Notes: generated by a model from the letters alone, not told the origin. A stretch of 12,037 nucleotides of DNA from Streptosporangiaceae bacterium (GCA_030039095.1 JASHQP010000050.1:1-12037); one strand, 5' to 3'; numbered from the stretch's first letter, positions 1 to 7,584 are shown. Translations and numbers: made by a program.

Positions 1-89
1 TGGTCGCGATGCGGGGACGGATCCTGCCCGCGCTGCTGGAGACCGCGCACGACATCGAGGCCGACCTGAAGGCCCAGTCGTTCCCCTAA
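1..89 (+). CDS. 3' end of a truncated CDS, possibly IclR-type regulator
   Basis: Reading from position 3, an open frame encodes 28 residues (from VAMRGRILPALLETAHDIEA to QSFP) and stops at TAA 87-89; the start lies outside the window. The tail has the pattern arginine, short hydrophobic stretch, then an acidic amphipathic helix (LPALLETAHDIEADL). That resembles the last helix of many IclR-family effector domains, but so short a piece cannot prove the family. The gene runs toward the liv operon with only 7 bp between the two stop codons. If it is an IclR regulator, it could be the local regulator of the transporter; that is inference from position only. Coding sense is supported by GC-rich third positions and by the well-placed stop. 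Confidence 0.45.
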   Translation, partial: VAMRGRILPALLETAHDIEADLKAQSFP

Positions 90-96
90 AGCGGCC

Positions 97-1149
97 TCAC
101 CCGCCGCGGGCGCCGCTCCGACCCGGGCCAGCCCCGGTCCGCAGCCAGTACCCGACCGGGAACAGCCGGAGGTTCAGGCGCTCGTCCACCAGCCCCCACA
201 CCCCGCGGCGGGCGAACAGGGCCACGACGATCGCCACCAGGCCCAGGATGATCAGGTACCACGCGTTGTAGGAGGCAAGCGTCTGCTGCAGCACCATGTA
301 CACGATCGTGCCGATGATCGGCCCCTCGATCGTGCCGAGGCCGCCGATGATGGTCGCGAACGCCATCTCCGCGGTCCACTGCACGCTGAACACGGCGCTC
401 GGCTGCACCTGAAGCTGGCTGATCGCCAGCACCCCGCCCGCTGCACCGCAGCCAATCCCGGCGACCACGAACACCAGCAGCCGTGCCAGGCCGACCCGTG
501 ACCCGGAACTGCGCGCGGCGACCTCGTCGTCGCGCACGGCGGTGAGCACAAGGCCGATCCTGCCGCGCAGCAGCAGGTAGATGCCGGCCAGCGACAGCAC
601 CGTGACCGCCAGGCCTGCCCAGTAGGTGTACGCGGTGAGCAGCGTCGGGTCCATGCCGGCAAATCCGGGCAGCGGCAGGCCGGTCCCGCCGCCGATCGAG
701 GAGAACTTCTCGATGACGAGCATGATGGTCGCGGCCAGCACCCAGGTGGCGATCGCGAAGTACCCGCTGCGCAGCCGGGAGATCAGCCACCACAGCGGAA
801 GCGCCGCAACGCCGCTGGCGATCGCCGCGACGGGGAGGGCGAGGAATGGGGAGATGCCCTGGAGGGCGAGGATCAGCACGAAGTACGCGCCGAGCCCGAC
901 GAACGCCTGCTGCCCCACCGACACCAGCCCCGCGTATCCCGCCAGCAGGTTCCACATGCTCGCGAGCGTGAGCACGATGAACGCCTGTACCAGGATCGCG
1001 GTGGTACCCGAGTAGACGATGTACGGGAAGAACGCGAACACGACGACGACGATCAGCGCGACCGCCCCGGTCCAGGCGACGTTTCTCTGTGACCGGGTGA
1101 CCCGGAAGCCCTCGGCAGGCCGGGCGGTGGTTTCGGTGGCCAGGCTCAC
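97..1149 (-). CDS. livM: Branched-chain amino acid ABC transporter permease LivM
   Basis: Inner-membrane permease of a HAAT-type ABC importer, about 350 aa. It forms the translocation channel together with LivH. A GTG start at 1149 is chosen because its GTGA overlaps the livH stop and it follows a run of six G about 7 nt upstream; the in-frame extension to 1302 is arginine-rich and unlike LivM. After a short basic N-terminus (VSLATETTARPAEGF) come repeated hydrophobic helices. The family signature NLLAGYAGLVSVGQQAFVGL lies after the second helix, and a cytoplasmic loop carries AVRDDEVAARSSG, the coupling-helix region that contacts the ATPases. The later IGGLGTIEGPIIGTIVY segment is also characteristic. 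Length is normal for LivM. Last gene of the operon. Its C-terminus (GAGPGRSGARGG) is a flexible glycine-rich tail. Identity as LivM is firm; the substrate is inferred from the family. Confidence 0.93.
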   Translation of the reverse strand: MSLATETTARPAEGFRVTRSQRNVAWTGAVALIVVVVFAFFPYIVYSGTTAILVQAFIVLTLASMWNLLAGYAGLVSVGQQAFVGLGAYFVLILALQGISPFLALPVAAIASGVAALPLWWLISRLRSGYFAIATWVLAATIMLVIEKFSSIGGGTGLPLPGFAGMDPTLLTAYTYWAGLAVTVLSLAGIYLLLRGRIGLVLTAVRDDEVAARSSGSRVGLARLLVFVVAGIGCGAAGGVLAISQLQVQPSAVFSVQWTAEMAFATIIGGLGTIEGPIIGTIVYMVLQQTLASYNAWYLIILGLVAIVVALFARRGVWGLVDERLNLRLFPVGYWLRTGAGPGRSGARGG

Positions 1150-2021
1150 GACTGCGCCCCCCGGGATATCAGGCCCTGCGGGCGCAGCACGAGCACGACG
1201 AGGAACACGATGTACCCGGCGAGGAGCTCGTCGGAGATGTTGATCTGGGCGCCGATCTGCTGCGCCACGCCGAGCACGATGCCGCCGAGCAGCGTGCCCC
1301 ACAGGGAGCCGAGACCGCCGATCACCACAGCGGCGAACGCGAACAGCAGGATCGTGTCCGTGCCGGTCGTGGGGTCGAGGTCGGAGTACATGCCGAAGGC
1401 GATGCCGCCGAGCGCCACGGTGGCGAACGCGACGGCCGCCGCGATGCCGAACACGTGCCGGTAGTCGGCCCCGGCGAGCTGCGCGGCCTCCTTGTCATCG
1501 GCCACCGCGCGGATCAGGCGGCCGTACCTGGACCTGGACAGGAAGTACTGCAGGCCGAGCAGCACCGCCACGGCCACCGCGAAGATCAGCAGCAGGAGGT
1601 AGGCGATCGAGATCTGCGAGCCGATCGTGAAGGCACCGGTGACCAGCGCCAGGTTGGCGCCGATCCCGCGGGAGTTGGCGGTGAAGAACTGGAGCAGGCC
1701 GTTTTCGATCACCACCGAGAGGCCGAACGTGACCAGCAGCGTGGTGATGACGCTGCGGTCGAGCGCGGTCTGGATCACCGTGCGCTGCAGCACATAGCCG
1801 AGCACCGCCATGATCGGCACCACGATGAGGAAGGACCAGAGCACTGGAACGTGGGTGACGGTGATGATGCCGATCGCGATGTAACCCGCGACCACGGCCA
1901 GGTCGCCGTGCGCGAGGTTCACGACCTTCATCACCCCGAACATCAGGGAGAGACCGCAGGCGAACAGCGCGTACAGCCCGCCGGTCAGGATGCCCTGGAT
2001 GATGGCGTTTACCCAGGCCAC
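1146..2021 (-). CDS. livH: Branched-chain amino acid ABC transporter permease LivH
   Basis: Partner permease of LivM, 291 aa, the usual LivH length. The start is GTG at 2021, whose first G is the last base of the livF TAG stop (TAGTG). A purine-rich GAGGGGGGCGAAGGG stretch just upstream serves as ribosome binding site. The N-terminus (MAWVNAIIQGILTGGLYALF) followed by GLSLMFGVMKVVNLAHGDL is the hallmark of LivH. About eight hydrophobic helices follow. The cytoplasmic loop SRSRYGRLIRAVADDKEAAQ is the coupling helix, and VIGGLGSLWGTLLGGIVLG is the conserved distal motif. The stop overlaps livM by four bases, so translational coupling is expected. The protein acts in the cytoplasmic membrane as half of the heterodimeric channel. 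No key element is missing. Confidence 0.95.
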   Translation of the reverse strand: MAWVNAIIQGILTGGLYALFACGLSLMFGVMKVVNLAHGDLAVVAGYIAIGIITVTHVPVLWSFLIVVPIMAVLGYVLQRTVIQTALDRSVITTLLVTFGLSVVIENGLLQFFTANSRGIGANLALVTGAFTIGSQISIAYLLLLIFAVAVAVLLGLQYFLSRSRYGRLIRAVADDKEAAQLAGADYRHVFGIAAAVAFATVALGGIAFGMYSDLDPTTGTDTILLFAFAAVVIGGLGSLWGTLLGGIVLGVAQQIGAQINISDELLAGYIVFLVVLVLRPQGLISRGAQS

Positions 2022-2830
2022 TACCCTTCGCCCCCCTCACTCTCTTCGCCGGACTGGCTGGCCGCTGCCGCGCCTGCCAGGCCGAAGTACGCCGCCTCCA
2101 CCTGGTCAGCGGTGACGTCGGCCGGCTCGCCTTCCAGGGTGGTCCGGCCCTCCAGCAGGCACTGGATGTGTGATGCCACCCGCAGCGCCTGACTCACATC
2201 CTGCTCGACGAGCAGCACGGTGAGCCCCGTCCCCAGGATCTGCGGCAGCATGCCGTAGATGCGCTGCACGACCACGGGCGCCAGGCCGAGCGACAATTCG
2301 TCGAGCATCAGCACGCGGGGGTTGGCGACCAGCGCGCGGCCGATGGCGACGGCCTGCTGCTCACCGCCGGAGAGCTGGGCGCCCGGCTGGCTGCGGCGCT
2401 CTCGCATCCAGCCGAACATCTCGTACACCCGCTCGATGGTCCACGGGCCAGGCCGCGCATAGGTGGCCCCGACCTTCAGGTTCTCCTCGACGGACAGCGA
2501 CCCGAACAGCCGCCGCCCCTCCGGCACCATGACGATCCCCTGCGTGGCCCGCCGCTCTGGCCGCAGCGCGGTCACGTCCTTGCCGTCGCAGCGGATGGAG
2601 CCCGACGTCGGCTGGTGCAGGCCGGCGATCGTGCGCAGCAGCGTGGACTTTCCCGCGCCGTTCGCCCCGATGATCGCGTAGACCTCGCCGGGGAACACCC
2701 GCAGCGAGATTCCGTCCAGGGCCCGGAGCTGTCCGTGGTGCACGACCAGGTCACGGACTTCCAGCAGCGGCGCGCCGGAATCGGGCCGCCCGCCTGCCTG
2801 CCCATCCCCCGTCACTCCCGGTGCGGTCAC
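2021..2830 (-). CDS. livF: ABC transporter ATP-binding protein LivF
   Basis: One of the two ATPase subunits that power the importer, 269 aa from a GTG start at 2830. This start is chosen because its GTGA overlaps the livG stop, the same arrangement as at livH/livM. Everything further upstream in frame is an antisense-like arginine-rich artefact. Walker A is GANGAGKS at residues 55-62, the ABC signature LSGGE at 153-157, and Walker B LMLDE at about 174-178, followed by LSLGLAPVVVQ, which is diagnostic of LivF. PEGRRLFGSLSVEENL (about 103-118) is also a LivF hallmark. The first 20 residues are a disordered Gly/Pro-rich extension not usual in the family. The last dozen residues (SQSGEESEGGEG) are acidic and low in complexity. 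The ATPase is predicted to be active. Confidence 0.95.
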   Translation of the reverse strand: MTAPGVTGDGQAGGRPDSGAPLLEVRDLVVHHGQLRALDGISLRVFPGEVYAIIGANGAGKSTLLRTIAGLHQPTSGSIRCDGKDVTALRPERRATQGIVMVPEGRRLFGSLSVEENLKVGATYARPGPWTIERVYEMFGWMRERRSQPGAQLSGGEQQAVAIGRALVANPRVLMLDELSLGLAPVVVQRIYGMLPQILGTGLTVLLVEQDVSQALRVASHIQCLLEGRTTLEGEPADVTADQVEAAYFGLAGAAAASQSGEESEGGEG

Positions 2831-3624
2831 GGTTCGCTCCGTTTCCCGTCCTCGCCCGCGGCCGGTGATGCCTCCATGGTCCCGCCGGCCAGCGCCGCCG
2901 TGACCTCGGAGCCGAGGAAGACCTCGCGGACCGCGGGGTCGGCCAGCACCGTGGCCGGCTCGCCGTCGCCGACGAACTTGCCGCCGGTCAGGCAGATGAG
3001 CCGGCTCACCACATCGGTGAGCGCGCGCACCACGTGCTCGATCCAGATCACCGCGACGCCGTCGGCGTTCACGCTGCGGACGACCTCGACGAGCTCCGTC
3101 ACCTCGGGGTCGGTGAGGCCGCCCGCCACCTCGTCGAGCAGCAGCAAGGCCGGCTGCGTGGCGAGGGCCCTGGCCAGTTCCAGCCGCTTGCGCTGCAGGA
3201 GCCCGAGCCGTTCGGCAGGCACGTTCGCCTGGCGTGCCATGCCGGTGCGCTCCAGCGCCTGCACCGCGGTCGCGTAGCTGGGGCGGCGGCGCAGCCCGCC
3301 ACCCTGCTGCGCGGCCACGAGCAGGTTCTCGAACACGGTCATGTCCCCGAACGGCCGCGGCACCTGATACGTGCGGCCGATGCCCAGCCGGCACCGGGCC
3401 GCGGCGTCCAGCTTGGTGACCGGCTGCCCGGCGAAGCGGATCTCGCCGCCCTCGGGCGTGAGGTCGCCGGAGATGAGGCCGAACAGGCTGGTCTTGCCAG
3501 CGCCGTTCGGCCCCACGATCCCGACGACGTCCCCGGGCCCGACCGCGAACGACAGGTCCTCCGCGATGACGACCCGGCCGAACCGTTTCGTCACGTTGTC
3601 GAGCTCGAGCAGAGCGCTCGCCAT
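2827..3624 (-). CDS. livG: ABC transporter ATP-binding protein LivG-type, variant signature motif
   Basis: Second ATPase of the importer, 265 aa, starting at the ATG at 3624, four bases past the TAG of the binding-protein gene. No good Shine-Dalgarno is visible, so it probably depends on translational coupling. Walker A is GPNGAGKT at residues 38-45, the Q-loop glutamine is at 87 (GRTYQVPRPF), Walker B LLLLDE is at about 160-165, and the H-loop histidine is at 197 (WIEH). The ABC signature, normally LSxGQ, reads LGLLQ at 140-144, followed by a normal RKRLELARAL. I recall a LivG subgroup with a similar leucine-rich signature (TLLDRKRLELARAL), so this is probably a family variant rather than damage. 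The C-terminal tail (EASPAAGEDGKRSEP) is flexible. LivG function is supported by synteny and by the AGGLTDPE segment. Confidence 0.92.
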   Translation of the reverse strand: MASALLELDNVTKRFGRVVIAEDLSFAVGPGDVVGIVGPNGAGKTSLFGLISGDLTPEGGEIRFAGQPVTKLDAAARCRLGIGRTYQVPRPFGDMTVFENLLVAAQQGGGLRRRPSYATAVQALERTGMARQANVPAERLGLLQRKRLELARALATQPALLLLDEVAGGLTDPEVTELVEVVRSVNADGVAVIWIEHVVRALTDVVSRLICLTGGKFVGDGEPATVLADPAVREVFLGSEVTAALAGGTMEASPAAGEDGKRSEP

Positions 3625-3628
3625 CCGG

Positions 3629-4993
3629 CTAGCTGTTGGTCGGCAGTAGGTCGGCTGTGATCTTCGCCTCCGGGAGCAGCGTGTTGTCGACGATCTGGAG
3701 CTCCAGCGGGTACTTGGTGCCCTTCTGCCATTGCACGCCGGCCGGCGGGGTGATCGCAACGCCCGGTGCGGGGCCGCCGGAGGCGAAGTCGAGTGGCCCG
3801 GCGAGCGCGTGGATGTTCACGTTGTGAATGGCGTTGGCGACCTCGGCCTTGTCGTGCGGGTCGCTCACCGACTTGAAGGCCGCGTAGGCGACCTCGAACA
3901 GGCTGTAGTTGCTGATGTTGGCGTTCCACTGGCCGCCGGTGGCCGACTCGAACTCGTTGGCCATGGTCTGGCAGCCCTCGCCGGTGAACGAGGACTTCCA
4001 CGGCAGGGTCGGCACCCACCAGGTGTCGGTGGCGACGTTGTAGACCTCGGAGCCCATCGCGTAGGCGTCCGTCGGGAACAGCAGCACCTTGGCGACGGTC
4101 GCCAGCTTCGGCCGGAAGCCCTGCTGAATCGACTGCTTCCACATGGCGGCGAAGTCGGGCGGCAGCGGGACGTTCGTGAAGAAGTCCGCCTTGTCGGCCT
4201 TGAACTGGCTGATCATCGAGGAGTAGTTCGTGGTCCCGTCCGGGTAGGGCGAGGACATGTCGAACGTGTAGCCGGCCGCCTTCACGATCGGCGGGAACAC
4301 CTCGCGGAACGCGTCGCCGTCCGCGTCGTTCGGGAACGCGGCGGCGACCACCTTGTTGGTGTGCAACTGGGCGTGAATCCGGTTCCACATCGGGATGAAG
4401 CACTTGGCCAGGTGCTCGGCGCCGAGGAAGTACATCACCACGTACTTGGCTTTCTCCGTGGCGTGCTGCGGGTTGCCCTTCGGGAACAGGTTCAGGTACC
4501 AGGACTCCCACGGGATGTTCGAGCAGACCAGCGGCGTGCCGAGCGACTCGGCCTGGCTGGCTACCGCGTTGACGGTCTCCGGCGTGGAGGACGCGAACAG
4601 CATGTCCACGCCGTCCAGGATCGCCGTCTTGGCCAGGTCCCCGGCCCGGGTGACGCTCGACTGGCTGTCGTAGGACTTGATCGTGACCGGGTAGGTCTTG
4701 CCGCCGATCTTGAACCCGTTCTTGTACGGGCTGGTCTGCTTGATCTTGGAGATCACCCAGCTGTCTGGCGCGCCGAACCCGGCCAGGTCGCCGGTCAGCG
4801 GGTGGATCCAGCCGATCGTGATGGCCTTGGTGCTGCTCGTGCTGGCCCCCTTGATGCCGGAGCTGCAGGCTTCGAGCAGCCCGCCGGCCCCCACGACTGC
4901 TGCACCGGCCCCGGCTGCGCGCAGTAGGCCCCGTCGGCTGATGCCGCCGACCGGGCTAGTGCTATTCGATTGCACTGTCTGGTGGTCGTTCAT
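3629..4993 (-). CDS. Tat-exported substrate-binding lipoprotein of branched-chain amino acid ABC importer (LivK-like)
   Basis: Extracellular ligand-binding component (Peripla_BP_6 type), 454 aa, first gene of the operon. The ATG at 4993 is preceded by AAGGAG (5004-5009) at a good distance. The N-terminus has a twin-arginine signal (SRRGLL, Arg20-Arg21), then an Ala/Gly-rich hydrophobic stretch and a lipobox ending LLEAC with Cys43 as the predicted lipidation site. The folded protein should therefore leave by Tat and be tethered outside the membrane. The mature domain opens with ITIGWIHPLTGDLAGFG, the classic LivJ/LivK/AmiC start, followed by the two-lobe pattern (VTIKSYDSQSSVTRAGDLAK; DGVDMLFASSTPETVNAVA). 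It is longer than E. coli LivK (about 370 aa), as is common for actinobacterial members. The ligand could be a branched-chain amino acid, an amide or an aromatic acid; the sequence does not decide. Ends LLPTNS just before livG. Confidence 0.92.
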   Translation of the reverse strand: MNDHQTVQSNSTSPVGGISRRGLLRAAGAGAAVVGAGGLLEACSSGIKGASTSSTKAITIGWIHPLTGDLAGFGAPDSWVISKIKQTSPYKNGFKIGGKTYPVTIKSYDSQSSVTRAGDLAKTAILDGVDMLFASSTPETVNAVASQAESLGTPLVCSNIPWESWYLNLFPKGNPQHATEKAKYVVMYFLGAEHLAKCFIPMWNRIHAQLHTNKVVAAAFPNDADGDAFREVFPPIVKAAGYTFDMSSPYPDGTTNYSSMISQFKADKADFFTNVPLPPDFAAMWKQSIQQGFRPKLATVAKVLLFPTDAYAMGSEVYNVATDTWWVPTLPWKSSFTGEGCQTMANEFESATGGQWNANISNYSLFEVAYAAFKSVSDPHDKAEVANAIHNVNIHALAGPLDFASGGPAPGVAITPPAGVQWQKGTKYPLELQIVDNTLLPEAKITADLLPTNS

Positions 4994-5066
4994 CGATTTT
5001 GATCTCCTTGTGAGGTCGCGTCGCAGGTCTGGGGGGCCTATGCGGGATGCCGGTGGTTTCCCGGCT

Positions 5067-5078
5067 CAGGCATGCCTG
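5067..5078. promoter_or_regulatory. Perfect 12-bp palindrome (candidate operator) upstream of the livK-like gene
   Basis: CAGGCATGCCTG is an exact palindrome 74 bp before the livK-like start codon. It lies just downstream of a weak - strand TAGTCT hexamer (5091-5096), so a protein bound here could block early elongation. The palindrome is seen; operator function is inference. Confidence 0.3.
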
Positions 5079-5132
5079 CTCGGCGTCGTGAGACTAACAT
5101 GACCCGAATCCGGCGAGACGGTAGTTGCGGAA

Positions 5133-5150
5133 TCATAAGGCTTCATAAGG
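5133..5150. repeat. Two direct copies of TCATAAGG with 10-bp period
   Basis: TCATAAGG occurs at 5133-5140 and again at 5143-5150, one helical turn apart, in an AT-richer patch about 140 bp upstream of the livK-like start. Same-face direct repeats of this size are typical of activator binding sites that lie upstream of a promoter. The function is inferred. Confidence 0.35.
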
Positions 5151-5361
5151 TTGAGAATCGCTTTCGCTATTCAGCCCCGTCGGCGGGCCGGGGCTATCGC
5201 GCGACCATGTGGCCAGCGCGAACCGCGTTGCGGAACACCTTGTTTTGCGGGTTCTCATTTTACTTTTGCTTTGTGGGCTGCTGCTCGCTGGATGGCGTGG
5301 GCTTTACGTAGCGTCGCCGTTCGGAGGCCGTCCGGCGCCGGCGCCGTGGTACGTGCTGGTT

Positions 5362-5386
5362 TGTACGCTCTGCGAACGAGCGTGCA
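5362..5386. repeat. Inverted repeat with 9-bp arms, operator- or hairpin-like
   Basis: Arms TGTACGCTC (5362-5370) and GAGCGTGCA (5378-5386) match at 8 of 9 positions around a 7-bp spacer (TGCGAAC). The inner six pairs are perfect. It could be a dimeric repressor site or a small RNA hairpin. No gene nearby on the + strand explains it. Confidence 0.35.
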
Positions 5387-5397
5387 TAACTAGAACA

Positions 5398-5411
5398 GCA
5401 TGGCACCATGC
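5398..5411. repeat. Short inverted repeat GCATGG-CA-CCATGC
   Basis: Perfect 6-bp arms with a 2-bp centre, 11 bp to the right of the larger inverted repeat at 5362-5386. With so small a spacer it is more likely a protein site than an RNA hairpin. Its function is unknown. Confidence 0.3.
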
Positions 5412-5533
5412 CCGTCCGGGCCCCGTCAACGGCCGTTATGTAACTGTTGCCGCCGGAAAGCGAGCGGGGCTGAGCTGCGATTGCACGGCCAGTACGGCGG
5501 AGCGCACCGCGGCGGCGAGCGCCCGGGCCCGGG

Positions 5534-5565
5534 CCCGGCAGGCGCCCGCTGACGCGCCTGCCCGG
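5534..5565. repeat. GC-rich hairpin, 12-bp arms with one mismatch
   Basis: Arms CCCGGCAGGCGC (5534-5545) and GCGCCTGCCCGG (5554-5565) pair at 11 of 12 positions around an 8-nt loop. It adjoins a GGGCCC-repeat stretch (5521-5538), which could offer alternative pairings. It has no U-tract on either side. It might be a backup terminator or a structured RNA, but it is not assigned. Confidence 0.35.
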
Positions 5566-5851
5566 GACCGCCCGATCTCGGAGGGGATACCAGCTCGGGA
5601 CGGGCCAGCGTGCTCTCGCCCGGCGGTCGGCCGATCATGGCAAGACCGGCGCCCGAATTCTGGTTTTAAGTGCCCCGGCCCTTGATGGTCCGTGCGCTAC
5701 GCAGCCACCCGCGGAGGCACTTTGGGGGTATTCGGTTTCTCGAGTCCCGAATGGCCGACGCGCAGGACGCGCAGCCTGGCTGCCCGGACGCGATGCCGGT
5801 TCCCGGGCGCCATGAGGCACCCGGCGTCCCGTTGCGGCCCGGTGGCGCAGC

Positions 5852-5885
5852 GGGAGTTGCACAAGATGCTCTGGGAGTTGCGCAA
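5852..5885. repeat. Two 13-bp direct repeats GGGAGTTGCRCAA, 21 bp apart
   Basis: GGGAGTTGCACAA at 5852-5864 and GGGAGTTGCGCAA at 5873-5885 differ by one base and start exactly 21 bp apart, two helical turns. Each contains a dyad core (TTGCRCAA); the second is extended to the perfect 10-bp palindrome GTTGCGCAAC (5877-5886). They sit directly beyond the permease terminator. This is the layout of a tandem operator, but the gene they would control is not obvious: the next start on the - strand (4993) is about 860 bp away. Confidence 0.4.
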
Positions 5886-5887
5886 CC

Positions 5888-5933
5888 CGCGCCGAGACCC
5901 CGTCCACGGTTGGATGGGCGGGGTCTCGGCGCG
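5888..5933 (-). terminator. Intrinsic-type terminator hairpin after the APC permease gene
   Basis: A 19-position stem pairs 5888-5906 with 5915-5933 around an 8-nt loop. There is one non-Watson-Crick position (5903/5918). The arms contain GCGCCGAGACCCCG and its complement. It begins 7 bp after the TAG stop of the permease. No U-run follows on the - strand, as is common for actinobacterial terminators, and the stem could also stop + strand transcription. Confidence 0.82.
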
Positions 5934-5940
5934 TGGCGTG

Positions 5941-7584
5941 CTAGGCGCTTTCGGCCGCGGCGGGGGCGTCACCACCGGACTGCCGGGAGATGAGGTTCAG
6001 CATCTCTTCCTTCGGCAGGCAGGTGAAGTACGCCCATGCGTAGATCGCCAGGGCGAACGCGGCGACGAGCGCCATCTCTACCCAGAAGCCGATCCGGCCC
6101 GTGTTGTCCGGCCCGAACTGACCCTGCCAGGAGATGATTCCCATGCCGATCAGGTAGACCGGCAGCCAGATGGCGGACTTCCAGTCCAGCGGCGGCCGCT
6201 CCTTGTCGTAGACCATCCAGATGCCGATCAGGACGTAGCCGATCACCAGCGCGATCCCGAGCTTCCAGACGATCTCGAAGCCGGACCAGTCGATGATCAG
6301 GCTGGCGACGATGAACGCGATCGGGCTGACGGCCGTGGCGCCCGGCAGCCGGTAGGGCCTGTTCGCCTCGGGCAGCTGCCTGCGGAACGCGCCGAGCGAC
6401 AGCGGGGCACCCGCGTACATCAGCACGCTGGCCGAGGTGATGAAGCCCACCAGGGTGCTCCAGCTCGGGAACGGCAGCAGGAACACGAGGCCGAGCACGA
6501 ACGCCATGATCAGGCTGAACCACGGCACGCCGTTCTTGTCCACCCACCCGAACGGCCCCGGGACGTAGCGGTTGCGGGCCAGGCCGTAGCTGATCCGTGA
6601 GGTCGAGGTCTGGTAGACCAGCCCGGTGCCGGACGGGGAGATGAACGCGTCGATCCGCAGGATGATCGCGAACCAGCCCAGGCCCACCGCGCCGGCCAGG
6701 AACGCCAGCGGGCCGAGCTCGAAGTGGGGGTTGGTCGCCAGGCCGGACCATCCGTGCGTGAGGTCACCCGGCCGCAGCGCTCCGAGGAACACCACCTGCA
6801 GCAGGATGTAGATCGCGGTGCACAGCAAGATCGCGATGATGATCGCCCGGGGGAGGTTCCGCTGCGGGTTGCGGACCTCGCCGGCGAGCTGGTCGGCCTG
6901 CTCGAAACCGAGGTAGGCGAACACGATGCCGGCGCTGGGGATCGCGGCGAACATGGCCTTGGTGCCGTACGGCATGAACCCGCCGTGGGAGTTGAACGAG
7001 GCGGCGTGGAACTGCGTGAACAAGATGATGATGGCGAGCACCGGGATAGCGACCTTCCACCAGGTGAGAACCAGATTCACCCGGTTGAACAGCTTCATCG
7101 CCAGGAAGTTCACCGCCGTGAAGATCGCCATCAGGATGATGCTCATCCCGAACCCGAGCCCGGTCACCTCGCTTGTCGTGGTGTTGAACAGGCCGTGCCA
7201 GTAGTAGGCCAGGTACTGCATCACCGCGAAGCACTCGATCGGCGTCACCGTGACCGCCTGCAGGTACGACATGTAGCCGAACCCGGTCCCGGCCATGCTG
7301 CCGAACGCGAAGTGCGGGAACCTGGCCGTGCCCCCGGCGACCGGGTACATCCCGCCGAGCTCGGCGTGCACCAGCGCCAGAATGATGATCATGACGCCGG
7401 CGATGCCCCAGGCGAGCAGCGCCGAGGTCCCGGTGGAATACGACGCCTTCCACGAGCCGAACAGCCAGCCGGAGCCGATGATCGAGGTCACCGACGCCCA
7501 GCAGGCGCCGACAAGCCCCATCTCGCGCCGCAGGCCAACATCCCTCGGTCTGGTGGTGGTGGCAACTGCCGGTTCAGTAGACAT
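5941..7584 (-). CDS. APC-superfamily amino acid permease (aspartate/amino acid:proton symporter-like)
   Basis: Integral membrane transporter of 547 aa, ATG at 7584, preceded by GAAGAAGG seven bases upstream. After a short cytoplasmic N-terminus (to about residue 23) the first helix carries [10 protein letters not shown], the glycine-rich unwound segment where APC transporters bind the amino group of the substrate. About a dozen hydrophobic helices follow. [22 protein letters not shown] (after helix six) is the conserved APC loop. [23 protein letters not shown] spacing (here [11 protein letters not shown]) and [15 protein letters not shown] are also typical. The long form and the GSGWLFGS motif fit the YveA-like aspartate:proton symporter group best, but substrate cannot be settled by eye. 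The gene is followed by a strong hairpin terminator. Its start codon overlaps by 11 nt the end of a transposase fragment, so its native promoter may have been displaced or replaced by the insertion element remnant. Confidence 0.88.
   Translation of the reverse strand: MSTEPAVATTTRPRDVGLRREMGLVGACWASVTSIIGSGWLFGSWKASYSTGTSALLAWGIAGVMIIILALVHAELGGMYPVAGGTARFPHFAFGSMAGTGFGYMSYLQAVTVTPIECFAVMQYLAYYWHGLFNTTTSEVTGLGFGMSIILMAIFTAVNFLAMKLFNRVNLVLTWWKVAIPVLAIIILFTQFHAASFNSHGGFMPYGTKAMFAAIPSAGIVFAYLGFEQADQLAGEVRNPQRNLPRAIIIAILLCTAIYILLQVVFLGALRPGDLTHGWSGLATNPHFELGPLAFLAGAVGLGWFAIILRIDAFISPSGTGLVYQTSTSRISYGLARNRYVPGPFGWVDKNGVPWFSLIMAFVLGLVFLLPFPSWSTLVGFITSASVLMYAGAPLSLGAFRRQLPEANRPYRLPGATAVSPIAFIVASLIIDWSGFEIVWKLGIALVIGYVLIGIWMVYDKERPPLDWKSAIWLPVYLIGMGIISWQGQFGPDNTGRIGFWVEMALVAAFALAIYAWAYFTCLPKEEMLNLISRQSGGDAPAAAESA

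Larger units (their letters stand above)
4994..5887. other. Long non-coding region upstream of the liv operon
   Basis: About 900 bp between the permease terminator and the livK-like start contain no convincing gene. ORFs in this stretch use rare codons (TTA, ATA, AGA) or give arginine/proline-rich antisense-like translations. What it does hold: an AT-richer patch at about 5130-5275 containing a - strand TAAAAT (5257-5262) that could be a -10 element; another TANNNT-type hexamer TAGTCT (- strand, 5091-5096) about 100 bp from the livK start but without a good -35; a perfect 12-bp palindrome, phased repeats and hairpins listed separately. This is the only place from which the liv operon can be transcribed without reading through the hairpin at 5888-5933, so its promoter should be here; its exact position is not resolved. 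Confidence 0.6.

Noticed and set aside
3731..4927. Long + strand frame opposite the substrate-binding protein, and similar long frames opposite the permease (6724-7896), livH (1455-2192) and the LAL gene (10787-11962)
   Set aside because: They are antisense shadows of well-recognised genes; their translations are Arg/His/Asp-rich or Gln/Arg-rich without family motifs.
5521..5538. GGGCCC-type repeat stretch considered as a special element
   Set aside because: It is explained by simple GC-rich sequence and has no regular unit beyond a few copies.
5209..5685. + strand frame of 158 codons with a hydrophobic N-terminal stretch that resembles a signal peptide
   Set aside because: The hydrophobic run comes from an AT-rich patch using TTA, ATT and CTT codons foreign to this genome; the rest is arginine/alanine-rich, has ATA/AGA codons, no known motif and a start without a ribosome binding site.
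5635..5907. - strand frame of 90 codons between permease and liv operon
   Set aside because: It runs through the terminator stem, has no motif, and its composition is that of a random GC-rich frame.
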